A stretch of 64,000 nt of DNA from Bacteroidales bacterium. GTDB taxonomy: Bacteria > Bacteroidota > Bacteroidia > Bacteroidales > P3. Numbering within the stretch: position 1 is the first letter of the stretch; the number at the start of each line of letters is the position of its first letter. The DNA lies in contig JAFXAD010000024.1 in assembly GCA_017522065.1 (NCBI GenBank), forward strand, positions 1 through 64,000, written 5' to 3'. The position numbers and the translations under genes are program-made. The notes under the pieces are model-generated. The model did not search any database and had not been told where the DNA came from. It worked only from the letters and a program-made list of their open reading frames with translations. Below, piece by piece: positions 9,703 through 19,296 of the stretch.

Positions 9703-10569
9703 ATGCAGGAAAGCGATATAATAAAGCAAGTGCGTCGTATTGAGATTAAAGCGCGGGGACTGTCGCAACAGATGTTTTCGGGAGAATACCACAGCGCATT
9801 CAAAGGACGCGGTATGGCATTCAGCGAAGTACGCGAATACCAATACGGCGACGACGTACGCAATATCGACTGGAACGTTACGGCACGACTTAACCATCCG
9901 TATGTCAAGATTTTCGAAGAGGAACGCGAACTGACCGTCATGCTACTCATCGACGTCAGCGGATCGCACCTTTTCGGCACGACAAACGAATACAAATCGG
10001 AACTCATCGCCGAAATAGCAGCAACTCTGGCTTTCTCGGCGATCCATAACAACGACAAAGTGGGGGTCGTGATGTTCAGCGACCATATCGAGAAATTCAT
10101 CCCGCCCAAGAAAGGTAGCAGCCATATACTCAGAATCATACGCGAGCTGATAGGTTTCCGACCAAGCGGTCGCGGCACCGACATCGCAGAGGCCCTGCGC
10201 TATTTCACCAACGTCACGAAGAAACGCTCAACAGCATTCATCATCAGCGATTTCTATGACGACAATTTCGAAAACGCACTGAAGATCGCTGCCGGAAAAC
10301 ACGACCTCGTGGCTCTTCGCATTGAAGACCGTAGGGAGAGAGAGCTCCCACGAATGGGACTCGTCTCTTTCGAAGACATGGAAACCAGACAAATCCGATG
10401 GATCGACACCTCTTCGCAAGCCGTCAGGAACGCTTACGAAAACCACTACCGTCACTACTCGGTTTCGTGCGACGAACTGCTGCAGAAATATGGCATCGAC
10501 CATACCACCATCGAAACGGGCCAGGATTTTGTAAGACCTCTGATAGGACTCTTCAAACGAAGATCATAA
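9703..10569 (+). CDS. DUF58 domain-containing protein of the Bat operon
   Basis: A 288-aa soluble protein. The DUF58 signature FSGEYHSAFKGRGM...REYQYGDDVRNIDW is at residues 35-57. It is followed by a von Willebrand A-like fold with an intact MIDAS motif DVSGS at residues 84-88. DUF58 proteins always accompany MoxR ATPases and are inferred to link the ATPase to the membrane VWA proteins. The position between moxR and the batA-E genes supports the assignment. Spacing to the next gene is 55 bp, so cotranscription is likely. Confidence 0.93.
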   Translation: MQESDIIKQVRRIEIKARGLSQQMFSGEYHSAFKGRGMAFSEVREYQYGDDVRNIDWNVTARLNHPYVKIFEEERELTVMLLIDVSGSHLFGTTNEYKSELIAEIAATLAFSAIHNNDKVGVVMFSDHIEKFIPPKKGSSHILRIIRELIGFRPSGRGTDIAEALRYFTNVTKKRSTAFIISDFYDDNFENALKIAAGKHDLVALRIEDRRERELPRMGLVSFEDMETRQIRWIDTSSQAVRNAYENHYRHYSVSCDELLQKYGIDHTTIETGQDFVRPLIGLFKRRS

Positions 10570-10624
10570 CCCTAATCCGACAACACTTTTTTCTCTTACA
10601 CACAAGACACTTTTCGAGATAATA

Positions 10625-11779
10625 ATGAAACTGAAAAAAATCATATTCCTCTGCTGCCTGATGTGTGGCGTCTTCCCGACCATGGGCCAGTCGCAACAAG
10701 ACAACCGCATGGTTGACAGTCGCGTTACTCTCGACGACAGATACGACACCAAACAGGGCAACCCACAACAGCCCTCGAGGGAAAAACCGGCCACGACACA
10801 GCGCCCACACACATCACCCCTACAGAAAAGCAACACTCCGTCGGACAGCACATTGCAGCTACCTTCCTCATTCAACGGAGTGACGGTCAAGGCCTGGCTG
10901 GACACCTCATCCATCATCATAGGCGGCCAGACCACTCTGCATATCCGACTGGAAGGTGTCGACGGGAAAAACATTCACCTGCCGCAACCCAAGGAACTGC
11001 AGATGGGACCCGTTGAGGCACTTGCATTGAAAAACGACACCATACGCGACGACAATGGCTCCATAAAAGCTTACGAACAGCACGTCTCCATCACTTCGTT
11101 CGAGACAGGCACGCACCGCATCGCCGGCATAAAGATCGACATCGCGGGCGACGGAGCTGTTGGCGCAATAGCTCCTGCCGACTCGCTGTTTCTTGAGGTC
11201 CAATACACGCCCGATGCCGACACGGTAAAATGCGAGGTTAAAGAAGACGCCGGGATGATGGAAGAGCCGATAAACTTTGGCGACGTATGCCGAATCGGAA
11301 TCCCTACACTGCTCATTGCCTTACTGATAGCAGCAATAATATGGATTATCATACGGCGCAAGCAGAACAAGCCTATTGTAGTCCTGCCGAAACCCAAACC
11401 CATACCTGCCGACAAAAAAGCCATTTCGGACCTTGAAGCACTAAGACGCAAAGAGTTGTGGCAGAAAGGACGCATCAAGCGCTATTATACCGACATGACC
11501 GACATCGTCCGACGCTTCCTACGCAACATGTATGGCATCTCAGCCACGGAAATGACAACACGCCAGACGCTTAATGCTTTCCATGGCATCGCCGACTGGA
11601 GCGAGGACAGCGAAAGCCTGCTGCGGCAGCTCCTGCAGCAAGCCGACATGGTGAAGTTCGCCAAATCGCAGCCTCAAAGCTACGAACACGACCAAGCCAT
11701 GCAGAACGCAATCGATTTCATCCGAAAAGTGGCCGAAAATCACAGAATAAACAATCCTGAAAAGGAGGAAAACAAATAA
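10625..11779 (+). CDS. BatD-like single-pass membrane protein preceding batA
   Basis: A 384-aa envelope protein. It has a signal peptide (residues 1-22), a low-complexity Gln/Pro-rich linker, and an Ig-like beta domain resembling BatD's repeats (VKAWLDTSSIIIGGQTTLHI, residues 80-200). A transmembrane helix follows near 224-244, then a cytoplasmic basic/helical tail (RIKRYYTDMTDIVRRFLR). The tail resembles DUF4381-type proteins that accompany MoxR/VWA operons. Its stop overlaps the batA ATG by one base (TAATG), strong evidence of translational coupling. The precise function is unknown; a structural subunit of a Bat complex is inferred. Confidence 0.75.
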   Translation: MKLKKIIFLCCLMCGVFPTMGQSQQDNRMVDSRVTLDDRYDTKQGNPQQPSREKPATTQRPHTSPLQKSNTPSDSTLQLPSSFNGVTVKAWLDTSSIIIGGQTTLHIRLEGVDGKNIHLPQPKELQMGPVEALALKNDTIRDDNGSIKAYEQHVSITSFETGTHRIAGIKIDIAGDGAVGAIAPADSLFLEVQYTPDADTVKCEVKEDAGMMEEPINFGDVCRIGIPTLLIALLIAAIIWIIIRRKQNKPIVVLPKPKPIPADKKAISDLEALRRKELWQKGRIKRYYTDMTDIVRRFLRNMYGISATEMTTRQTLNAFHGIADWSEDSESLLRQLLQQADMVKFAKSQPQSYEHDQAMQNAIDFIRKVAENHRINNPEKEENK

Positions 11780-12753
11780 TGTTTGGAAATATCACTTTTG
11801 CGCATCCCTGGTTACTGACTCTATTGGCAACGGTCCCTCTTGCCATTGTATGGTACATCCTTAAACACAACGGTATAAAGGCTCCGTTGCACATCCCGTC
11901 GGTAGAAATGTTCGGCGACACAGGGAAGTCGCTCCGGGAAAGACTCTATCACCTTCGGTTCGTTCTCAGAAGCATAGCGCTGTCATTGTTAATAATAGCA
12001 TTGGCACGCCCGCAGAGCAAAATGAGCCGCGAAGACATGGAAGTAGAAGGAATTGACATCGTTCTGACAATGGACGTTTCAGGCAGTATGCTGGGCGAAG
12101 ACTTCAGGCCCAACCGTCTGGAAGCGGCAAAGGATGTGGCACAGAACTTCATCGATGGACGCAAAAACGACCGCATCGCTTTGGTTGAATTTGCAGGCGA
12201 GGCATTCACCCAGACTCCGTTGACGATAGACCACAACGTGCTTAGCCGACAGCTGTCGTCGATGCGGACAGGACTGCTCGAAGACGGAACTGCCATCGGC
12301 GACGGACTCGCAACAGCAATCAACCGCATAAAAGACAGCAAGGCTGTAAGCAAAGTCATCATCCTTCTCACCGACGGCATGAACAACCGTGGAGCCATAG
12401 ACCCCGAATCGGCCGCCGAACTGTGTGGCGAATACGGCATCCGCCTTTACACCATCGGCGTCGGAAGCCGTGGAGACGTACTCTATCACGACGAACGCGG
12501 AGTGCCCTATTACGCTCAATCCGACCTCGACGAACCCATGCTTACAAGAATGGCCGAATCGACAGATGGCGGACACTACTACAGGGCAACGGACAAAAAC
12601 AAACTTGACGAAATTTTCGCACAGATAGACGAAGTCGAAAAGACACGAATCGAAGTGACTCAATACCATCAGACTAAAGAAGAATTCAAAATCTTCCTCA
12701 TTCTGGCGCTTATTGCGCTCGCACTGGAAATGTTTTTGAGAACACGCGATTAG
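11779..12753 (+). CDS. batA: BatA, membrane-anchored VWA protein
   Basis: A 324-aa inner-membrane protein. Two N-terminal hydrophobic helices (about 8-27 and 60-77) carry the BatA/BatB-type anchor. The VWA domain (about 90-290) faces the periplasm or cytoplasm, with a complete MIDAS DVSGS at 99-103 and the second metal-site region TPLTIDH. A C-terminal helix lies at about 303-320. VWA proteins of this family are expected to mediate metal-dependent protein contacts; in Bacteroides the cluster affects oxygen tolerance. The start overlaps the preceding gene's stop by one base and batB follows after 31 bp. Confidence 0.93.
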   Translation: MFGNITFAHPWLLTLLATVPLAIVWYILKHNGIKAPLHIPSVEMFGDTGKSLRERLYHLRFVLRSIALSLLIIALARPQSKMSREDMEVEGIDIVLTMDVSGSMLGEDFRPNRLEAAKDVAQNFIDGRKNDRIALVEFAGEAFTQTPLTIDHNVLSRQLSSMRTGLLEDGTAIGDGLATAINRIKDSKAVSKVIILLTDGMNNRGAIDPESAAELCGEYGIRLYTIGVGSRGDVLYHDERGVPYYAQSDLDEPMLTRMAESTDGGHYYRATDKNKLDEIFAQIDEVEKTRIEVTQYHQTKEEFKIFLILALIALALEMFLRTRD

Positions 12754-12784
12754 AAAACAATCACCCCAACAAAAGACAAAAAAC

Positions 12785-13858
12785 ATGAATTTTGAACATA
12801 TTGAAATACTGTGGCTACTATGGATAATACCAGTGATGGTAGCGGTATTTGTTCTCCGACAGCACCATAAAGCAAAGCTTCTGTCCGATTTCGCCAGCCC
12901 TGCAATGGCATCCCGATTGCAGCCAGACCTTTCGCGCAGACGGCCGGCAATCAAACTGACACTTCTTTGCCTTTCCGTCGCCTTCCTGATCATCGCCCTC
13001 GCAAATCCCCGCAGAGGCAGCTCGCTCCTCGAAGGCGAGCAGAAGGGTATCGACATGGCCGTATGCATCGACGTGTCGAACAGCATGTTGGCACAAGACA
13101 TGAAACCAAGCCGCATAGCACGCAGCAAACAGGTAGTTCAGAACCTGATGAACCAGCTTGGCGGCGACAGGGTATCCCTCGTGGTGTTTGCAGGACGAGC
13201 CTACATCGAGATGCCGCTCACCAACGACTACAGCGCTACCAAGATGTTTCTCGACCAGATAAATACCGACCTCATCAACGAGCAGGGCACTGCCATTGGC
13301 GAAGCCATCAATATGGGAATGGCCACACTGGGATATGGCGAAAGCGGCAATGACGACACTCCGCAATGGGAGCCAAACAAAAGCAGGGCCATCGTGATTA
13401 TAAGCGACGGCGAGAACCACGAGGACGATGCTGTGGAGGCCGCCAAAGAAGCCGCATCGCAAGGCATAATGGTGTGTACCATTGGCATCGGGTCGCCTAA
13501 CGGAAGCCAGATCCCGGTGACAGACCGCAACGGACGCGTGACAGACTGGCGCCGCGACAGCGACGGCAACATCGTGACCACCTACCTCAACGAAGAAATG
13601 CTGCAAGATATAGCAAAAGCAGGCAACGGCATATACGTACATGCAGGCAACGGAAATGCCGCAATCGACGACCTCGTCAAGCAACTGTCAAAACTCGACA
13701 GCCAAAAATTCGGCGCCACCCAGTTCGCCACATACAAATCACAGTTCCAATATCCTTTGGCTGCCGGATTACTGCTGCTCCTGCTGGAGATATTCATCAC
13801 CGAACGACGCAATCCGAAAATAAACTTCAACAAACTGATAAGCAGAAAGAAGGATTAA
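12785..13858 (+). CDS. batB: BatB, membrane-anchored VWA protein
   Basis: A 357-aa paralogue of BatA with the same layout: two N-terminal helices (about 10-25 and 56-73), a VWA domain and a C-terminal helix near 322-338. The MIDAS reads DVSNS at 96-100, with Asn replacing the usual Gly, a common BatB variation that keeps the metal ligands. The long VWA insertion around residues 180-260 (ATLGYGESGNDDTPQW, VTDRNGRVTDWRR) distinguishes it from BatA. Only three bases separate its stop from batC, so the two are surely cotranscribed. Confidence 0.93.
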   Translation: MNFEHIEILWLLWIIPVMVAVFVLRQHHKAKLLSDFASPAMASRLQPDLSRRRPAIKLTLLCLSVAFLIIALANPRRGSSLLEGEQKGIDMAVCIDVSNSMLAQDMKPSRIARSKQVVQNLMNQLGGDRVSLVVFAGRAYIEMPLTNDYSATKMFLDQINTDLINEQGTAIGEAINMGMATLGYGESGNDDTPQWEPNKSRAIVIISDGENHEDDAVEAAKEAASQGIMVCTIGIGSPNGSQIPVTDRNGRVTDWRRDSDGNIVTTYLNEEMLQDIAKAGNGIYVHAGNGNAAIDDLVKQLSKLDSQKFGATQFATYKSQFQYPLAAGLLLLLLEIFITERRNPKINFNKLISRKKD

Positions 13859-13861
13859 GAA

Positions 13862-14722
13862 ATGAAAAGACTACTGATTATTTTGGCCGCCGTTTTGTTC
13901 ACATTGGACGTATGTGCACAAAACCCGAAGAACGACAACCTGTCGCGCAAAGACAAAAGAACGCGGCATGTTGAATTGCGAAACGGAAACAAAAATCTGA
14001 AAAAAGGAAACTACAGCTCTGCAATAAACAACTACCGCAAATCACTGCAAGCTGACAACAGCAACGCAAAAGCGCAATACAACACCGGAATTGCACATTG
14101 GAAACTGAAACAGGCCGATAGCGCCCTGGCGCAATACGCAAAAGTGTGCGAAAACAGCAACGCCACCGACGAGCAACTGGAAAAGGCACACTACAATGCG
14201 GGCAACATACACCTCCACAACGCATTGCAGGCACGGGACAAAGGCCAGTACGACTCCAAAAGCCTACAGGCTGCAATTGAGGAATACAAGGCGGCACTGC
14301 GGCTGAACAGCAACAATCGCAACGCACAGCATAACCTGTCGATAGCCAAGCAATTGCTCCGCCCTCAAGAGCAAAACAGCAACAGCCAGCAGAATCAGCA
14401 GAATCAAAACCAGCAAAACCAAGACCAACAGGACAAACAAAACCAAGACCAACAGAATCAGGACAAACAGAACCAGCAAAACCAAAACAATCAGAACCAG
14501 AAGAATCAAGACCAGCAAAACAAAGACCAACAGAATCAGGACAAACAAAACCAAAAGGGAGATAACAAGGACCAGAAATCAGAACAACATCGCAGAGAAG
14601 CCGAACAGATGCTCAATGCAATGAAAAACAACGAGCAGAAGACCATGCAGTCTGTAAGAATGAAAGAGATGGCGAAAGAAAAACGCAAAGGCAATCCTGC
14701 AAGAATAGAGAAAGACTGGTAA
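13862..14722 (+). CDS. batC: BatC, TPR protein with Gln/Asn-rich low-complexity tail
   Basis: A 286-aa exported protein with a signal peptide (1-19, cleaved after ...DVCA). Three or so TPR units span residues 35-165 (NLKKGNYSSAINNYRKSL, NAKAQYNTGIAHWKLKQ, NAQHNLSIAKQLL). A 75-residue tract from about 170 to 245 is built almost only of Gln, Asn, Asp and Lys, made of near-repeats of QNQDQQ/DKQNQ. A basic helical end follows. Such tails are usual for BatC but vary in length. The TPRs probably scaffold the VWA proteins. The tract is encoded by imperfect DNA repeats and may vary among strains. Confidence 0.9.
   Translation: MKRLLIILAAVLFTLDVCAQNPKNDNLSRKDKRTRHVELRNGNKNLKKGNYSSAINNYRKSLQADNSNAKAQYNTGIAHWKLKQADSALAQYAKVCENSNATDEQLEKAHYNAGNIHLHNALQARDKGQYDSKSLQAAIEEYKAALRLNSNNRNAQHNLSIAKQLLRPQEQNSNSQQNQQNQNQQNQDQQDKQNQDQQNQDKQNQQNQNNQNQKNQDQQNKDQQNQDKQNQKGDNKDQKSEQHRREAEQMLNAMKNNEQKTMQSVRMKEMAKEKRKGNPARIEKDW
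14385..14570 (+). repeat. In-frame repeat tract coding the BatC Gln/Asn region
   Basis: The DNA is made of imperfect repeats of CAR/AAY codons. Blocks such as CAACAGAATCAGGACAAACA recur at about 14449 and 14528. Codon choice alternates CAA/CAG and AAC/AAT, so the tract is not a single homogeneous microsatellite. Variation in copy number would keep frame because units are multiples of three. Confidence 0.7.
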
Positions 14723-14792
14723 AAACCCGCCCCATCAGAAACACAATCCATATCAACCAAGAAAAAGCATCATTAAATCCTTTCTACCAATA

Positions 14793-16649
14793 ATGAGGAA
14801 ATCAATCAAAATACTGACTTTTATAGTAGCCATGCTTCCATTTATGGCCTCGTCGCAGAATACCGTGATGGAAGTGAGAAGTCGAACGACAGTAGAGTCC
14901 GGCCAGTCTTTCCAGATAACCTTCGAGGTAAACGGCAGAGCCAGCGGCTTCAAAATGCCCTCCCTCAAGAACCTGACACATGTAGGCGGACCAAGCACGG
15001 GCTCAAGCAGCTACACCTCAATAGTGAACGGCAACGTCTCGCACTCAGTAAAGACCACCTTCACAATATTAGTTCAGGCCGGAAATGAAGGCACGGCAAA
15101 TGTAGGTTCTGCAAGCTGCACTGTTGACGGCAAGACCATTAACAGCAAACCCTTCACTATCAAAGTCGAAAAAGCAGACCCTAACAAGCAGCAACAACAG
15201 GGAGGACAAGGCGGCTGGCCCTGGGGCAGCAGCAGACCCTCACAACAGCAAAGCCAACAGCAGCAGCAACCGGCCAAGACGATAGACAACAACACGCTCT
15301 TTGCAAGAGCCTCAATCAACAAGAGCAACCTGTATCAAGGCGAAGAGGCCATCATCGTCTACAAAATCTACACCCAAGTCCCTATCACACAGTTCCAAAT
15401 CGACAAACTGCCGAGAAACAAGGGTTTCTGGAGCGAAGACCTGAGTGAAAACATGTCACAGGTCAAACAATACACAGAGACCATAAACGGACGCCAATAC
15501 CAGGTAGCCGAAATACGGCGAGGAGCCCTATATGCCCAAGAGAGCGGAAAACTCAATATCGCGCCTCTGAAGACCGATGTTGTGGCCATTATACAGACAC
15601 GGATGCAACAACAACGCACAGGGACAATCCTCGACTTCTTCATCGACGACCCGTTCTTCACCCCCACGCGCAACCAGGCTGTAGTCAAGTCACTCAGCAG
15701 CAACGCCATAAATGTAAACGTAAAGCCCCTTCCCGAAGCTCCTGAAAGCTTCGCAGGTGGCGTCGGCAACTTCAGGATTTCAGCCAAAACCGACATCTCC
15801 GAGCTCAGGGCAAACGAAGCCTTTACCTATAGCGTCACCATCAGCGGACGAGGCAATCTGAGCCTGCTCGAAGCTCCAAAGTTCGAGATGCCGAAAGGCA
15901 TGGAGGCCTACGAACCGCGCGTAGTCGACAACATCAACAAAGGCGACAACGGTCTGAGCGGCAGCCGCACTTTCGAATGGATTATCACTCCGCAGACCCA
16001 GGGCGAATACGACATGCCGGCTTTCGACTACACCTTCTTCGACCCCGCCAGCGGGCAGTATGTCACCGTCAAAAGCAACCCGATACACATAAAGGTTGGC
16101 AAGCCGCTTCACAACACCTCCGCCAAAAGCGATGTAAAAGAGCTCAACAGCGACATCAACCACATCATGAGAAACACACGGCTCAAAGAGGCGGGCAGCG
16201 ACACCTTTGGGGGATGGCTCTTCTGGGCATGCCTGATCGTTCCCATCGCAGCAGCAGCAGCCGTCATAGTCGTCATACGCCGCCAGCAAGACATCGAGGG
16301 CGACGAAGCAAGCATGAAGATGCAACGCGCCAACAAACTGGCCAGAAAACGGATGAAAAATGCCGAAAAGCTCCTCAACGACGACAACGACGACCTCTTC
16401 TACGAGGAAATCTACAAAGCCTTGTGGGGTGGCATAGCCGACAAATTCGGCATCCAGCAGTCCCTGCTGTCGTCCGAGACGGTACGCCGTCACCTCGAGT
16501 CAAGGAATGTCGACGAAGAACTCATAGAACGCATCATGAAGACACTTTCCGACGTCGACTTCGCCCGTTTCGCTCCAAACGACAGCGGAAGCAAAAAACA
16601 AAGAATCTTCGACGAGGCGACGAACACACTTTCAAAAATACTCAAATAA
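14793..16649 (+). CDS. batD: BatD, oxygen-tolerance family membrane protein
   Basis: A 618-aa protein of the BatD family. It has a signal peptide (1-21), repeated Ig-like/beta domains in residues 25-455 with a Gln/Gly/Pro-rich linker near 130-170, and one transmembrane helix at about 473-495. A helical cytoplasmic tail follows (NKLARKRMKNAEKLLNDDND, then an acidic stretch). The opening VMEVRSRTTVESGQSFQITF and the late block GEYDMPAFDYTFFDP are characteristic. It is the largest Bat subunit and probably contributes the periplasmic body of the complex. It is 70 bp after batC and 46 bp before batE. Confidence 0.92.
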   Translation: MRKSIKILTFIVAMLPFMASSQNTVMEVRSRTTVESGQSFQITFEVNGRASGFKMPSLKNLTHVGGPSTGSSSYTSIVNGNVSHSVKTTFTILVQAGNEGTANVGSASCTVDGKTINSKPFTIKVEKADPNKQQQQGGQGGWPWGSSRPSQQQSQQQQQPAKTIDNNTLFARASINKSNLYQGEEAIIVYKIYTQVPITQFQIDKLPRNKGFWSEDLSENMSQVKQYTETINGRQYQVAEIRRGALYAQESGKLNIAPLKTDVVAIIQTRMQQQRTGTILDFFIDDPFFTPTRNQAVVKSLSSNAINVNVKPLPEAPESFAGGVGNFRISAKTDISELRANEAFTYSVTISGRGNLSLLEAPKFEMPKGMEAYEPRVVDNINKGDNGLSGSRTFEWIITPQTQGEYDMPAFDYTFFDPASGQYVTVKSNPIHIKVGKPLHNTSAKSDVKELNSDINHIMRNTRLKEAGSDTFGGWLFWACLIVPIAAAAAVIVVIRRQQDIEGDEASMKMQRANKLARKRMKNAEKLLNDDNDDLFYEEIYKALWGGIADKFGIQQSLLSSETVRRHLESRNVDEELIERIMKTLSDVDFARFAPNDSGSKKQRIFDEATNTLSKILK

Positions 16650-16695
16650 CATCTTACCTGTCGTACAGACTACTTTTCAAAGCCAATTCTGAAAA

Positions 16696-17457
16696 ATGGA
16701 AAATAAGATAAAAACTCTGGCATTCATCATTATTGCCATATTAACATCTCACGCCAACGCCAACAGCAACGACGATCTGTTCCACAATGCCAACAGCGCA
16801 TACGACAGCGGCAACTACGAGCAAGCCGTGGCCGGATACGGGAAAATCATCGACGAAGGATACGAAAGCTGGGAACTGTACTACAACCTTGGCAATGCCT
16901 ACTACCGTATGGGGGAGACAGGGCTCTGCATCCTCAACTACGAGCGGGCTTTGCGCCTCGCTCCCGGCAAGAAAACAATTGTCGAAAATCTTGACCTGGC
17001 ACGCTCAAAGACCGTCGACAACATCGAAGTCCTGCCACGTATGTTCCTGGTCGAATGGGCCCATGCCGTCGCCAGCATCACAACACCCAAAGGGTGGCGC
17101 AGCATTATCATAATACTCACCATTCTGACATGCGCGGCAGCGACCCTGTTTTTCTCCGCAAAGAACTATCGTTTACGCAAATACATGTTCGTTATCGGTT
17201 CATTGCTCATAGTTTTTATAATTTTTTCGAGTGTCAACGCAGCAATTTCCGTCCGAAACAGGACTATAAAGAATGAGGCTATCGTCACCGATCCAATGGT
17301 TGTCGTCAAAGGGTCGCCAGACCACAAAGGCATCGACAAGTTCATCCTTCACGAGGGGACCAAGGTGACCATCAACGACCGGCAGGACGAATGGTGGCAG
17401 ATCGAAATTGCCGACGGCAAAAACGGATGGATCAACAGCGGTGCAGAAATCATCTGA
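16696..17457 (+). CDS. batE: BatE, TPR membrane protein with SH3-like tail
   Basis: A 253-aa protein with a signal peptide (1-22), two TPR units at about residues 25-100 (DLFHNANSAYDSGNYEQAV and LYYNLGNAYYRMGETGLC), and two membrane helices near 137-155 and 163-185. A C-terminal bacterial SH3-like domain contains KVTINDRQDEWWQIEIADGK. This is the standard BatE composition, and it closes the canonical bat set. The next gene follows after 53 bp on the same strand and may belong to the transcript. Confidence 0.92.
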   Translation: MENKIKTLAFIIIAILTSHANANSNDDLFHNANSAYDSGNYEQAVAGYGKIIDEGYESWELYYNLGNAYYRMGETGLCILNYERALRLAPGKKTIVENLDLARSKTVDNIEVLPRMFLVEWAHAVASITTPKGWRSIIIILTILTCAAATLFFSAKNYRLRKYMFVIGSLLIVFIIFSSVNAAISVRNRTIKNEAIVTDPMVVVKGSPDHKGIDKFILHEGTKVTINDRQDEWWQIEIADGKNGWINSGAEII

Positions 17458-17510
17458 CAGCCGACGGACGGTCGACTAAGCCCGATTCAAATTCAAAAAA
17501 AATCCGCACA

Positions 17511-18833
17511 ATGAAAAGAACACTGAAAAAAATCATCTTGACAACAGCAATGGCATTCGGCGTATTCGGGGCATTGAATGCACAAAACAGCAAAAACGAA
17601 ACCGATGGGAAGGTCGTCATTGTCGACGATGAATCATGCGGATGCGAACTCGTTTTCATTGACGGAATCCAAACCACCGAACACAATGGGCTCTTCGGTT
17701 TCAAACGCGAAGACGGCACAGTCATCGTCGAACCGACCTACAAGTTTGTCGACAAGTTCCACGGCAACTACTGCAAAGTGTATCACGACTACACGCACTG
17801 CGGACTGATAGACCGCAACGGGCGCATAATAGTGCCCGTGGAATACGACGATGTGGCCTACCCTACCGATGGCATGATTCGTGTCGGCCGCAATGGGAAA
17901 TACGGATTTTTCGACACCACCGGGCACTTGACCATTGATCTGCAATACCGCACTGCATCAGGCTTCAACGAAGGCCTTGCCGTTGCAATCATCGATTTCG
18001 ACAGCACAACATTCGGATATGGCTTCATCGACAAGACAAACAAACTGGTAATACCCGCCACATACGAATACGCCTTTGCCTTCGAGGAGGGCTACGCTAT
18101 TGTGAAGGAATACGAACGCTATGGAATGATAGACCATGAAGGCAACATCGTGCTGCCGACCAAATACCAGGAGCTGACACCCATGAACAATGGCCGTTTC
18201 TTTGCCGTCGACGACCTCAGCGGGAAAGCAGCCCTTTTTGACAACAGGTTCAAACGGCTTACTGACTTCAAATACGACAAAGTCATTGCCTACACCGAAG
18301 GCTATTTCATTGTGCAAGTAGGTGACAAACAGACCTTTCTCGACATGAAAGGGAAGGAAAACTTCAAATGGTACGACCTGGTTGGGGGCTTTTCCGAAGG
18401 CTATTCGATGGTGCAGCAAAACGGCAAATTCGGCATCATCAACACCAAGGAGAGAACCATACTCCCCATCGAATACGACAACAGCGGCACCAGACAGATG
18501 GAATATACATTCTGCGAAGGACTGGCAATGGTGGAGAAAAACGGCAAGTACGGGTTCATCAACAAGCGTGGCGATTTCGTAATCCCCCTGATATACAATT
18601 CCGCATTCCACTGCACCGAGGGCCTGATTCCAGTAAAAAAAGGCTCCAAGTGGGGCTACATCGACAAAGAAGGAAATGTGGTATGCGATTTTGTGTTCGA
18701 CATAGCCTCCTACTTCACATGGGGACGGGCCGAAGTGATATACAACGGCGACGTGTTCAAAATAAACAGCGAAGGGAAGTGTGTGAAAGCATGTGCCAAC
18801 TATCCGAAAGATATAAAATTCAACTTCAAATAA
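17511..18833 (+). CDS. WG-repeat protein, exported
   Basis: A 440-aa protein. I choose ATG 17511 rather than an upstream ATG at 17391 because it gives a normal signal peptide (MKRTLKKIILTTAMAFGVFG, cleavage near ALNA) and avoids overlap with batE. The mature protein consists of about eight WG/KWG-type repeats of roughly 40-45 residues, with recurrent G(K/L)YGF-(I/F)-(D/N)-x-x-G and VIPxxY motifs. It should form a beta-rich, probably periplasmic or surface binding module. No catalytic residues are evident. Its place directly behind batE suggests, but does not prove, a link with the Bat machinery. Confidence 0.85.
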   Translation: MKRTLKKIILTTAMAFGVFGALNAQNSKNETDGKVVIVDDESCGCELVFIDGIQTTEHNGLFGFKREDGTVIVEPTYKFVDKFHGNYCKVYHDYTHCGLIDRNGRIIVPVEYDDVAYPTDGMIRVGRNGKYGFFDTTGHLTIDLQYRTASGFNEGLAVAIIDFDSTTFGYGFIDKTNKLVIPATYEYAFAFEEGYAIVKEYERYGMIDHEGNIVLPTKYQELTPMNNGRFFAVDDLSGKAALFDNRFKRLTDFKYDKVIAYTEGYFIVQVGDKQTFLDMKGKENFKWYDLVGGFSEGYSMVQQNGKFGIINTKERTILPIEYDNSGTRQMEYTFCEGLAMVEKNGKYGFINKRGDFVIPLIYNSAFHCTEGLIPVKKGSKWGYIDKEGNVVCDFVFDIASYFTWGRAEVIYNGDVFKINSEGKCVKACANYPKDIKFNFK

Positions 18834-18849
18834 AAACCAATCTGTAGAC

Positions 18850-19266
18850 ATGTCTGAAATTGCCAAACACGACGGCAAAGTGATAGCTGTCGAAAAGAGA
18901 ACCGTAAAAGTCGAAATGCACGTACTGTCGGCATGTAGCAGCTGCAAAGCCCATGAGAAATGCGGTTTTGTGGACAAAGCCGACAAAATCGTGGAAATCG
19001 AGACAGAGAACTGGGAACAATATGCAGTCGGCGACACTGTCACGGTGAGCGTCAACGAGAGCTTAGGGCTGTTGGCCGTGCTGCTGGCATACATAGTGCC
19101 GGCCGTCCTCATAATAGGCGGAGTCGTAGCCCTCTCGCTCTGCGAAATGTCCGAAGCTCTTGTCGCAACACTGCCTATTCTTGTCGTCGCAATCTATTTC
19201 TTGTTCCTGTATTCAAAAAAGGACAAACTACAGAAACATTTCAGTTTCGGAATCAGCAAGATTTGA
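18850..19266 (+). CDS. RseC/MucC-family membrane protein (orphan)
   Basis: A 138-aa inner-membrane protein of the SoxR-reducing system RseC family. The N-terminal soluble part has the family's cysteine motif CSSCKAHEKC (Cys29, Cys32, Cys38), a likely redox or Fe-S site. It is followed by VGDTVTVSVNE and two membrane helices at about 70-93 and 100-120. In many Bacteroidota rseC stands just before the rnf electron-transport genes. Here no rnf gene is nearby; it follows the WG protein by 16 bp. The role is therefore inferred only from the family. Confidence 0.85.
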   Translation: MSEIAKHDGKVIAVEKRTVKVEMHVLSACSSCKAHEKCGFVDKADKIVEIETENWEQYAVGDTVTVSVNESLGLLAVLLAYIVPAVLIIGGVVALSLCEMSEALVATLPILVVAIYFLFLYSKKDKLQKHFSFGISKI

Positions 19267-19296
19267 CAGATTTTTTATTTTTATTAATAAATTGTG

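Noticed and set aside
14264..14554. Very hydrophobic antisense frame made of Leu/Val/Ile
   Set aside because: It is the complement of the Gln/Asn repeat of batC; the apparent membrane protein is an artefact of that repeat.
17391..17510. Upstream start for the WG-repeat gene
   Set aside because: It overlaps batE out of frame and removes the signal peptide; ATG 17511 is better.
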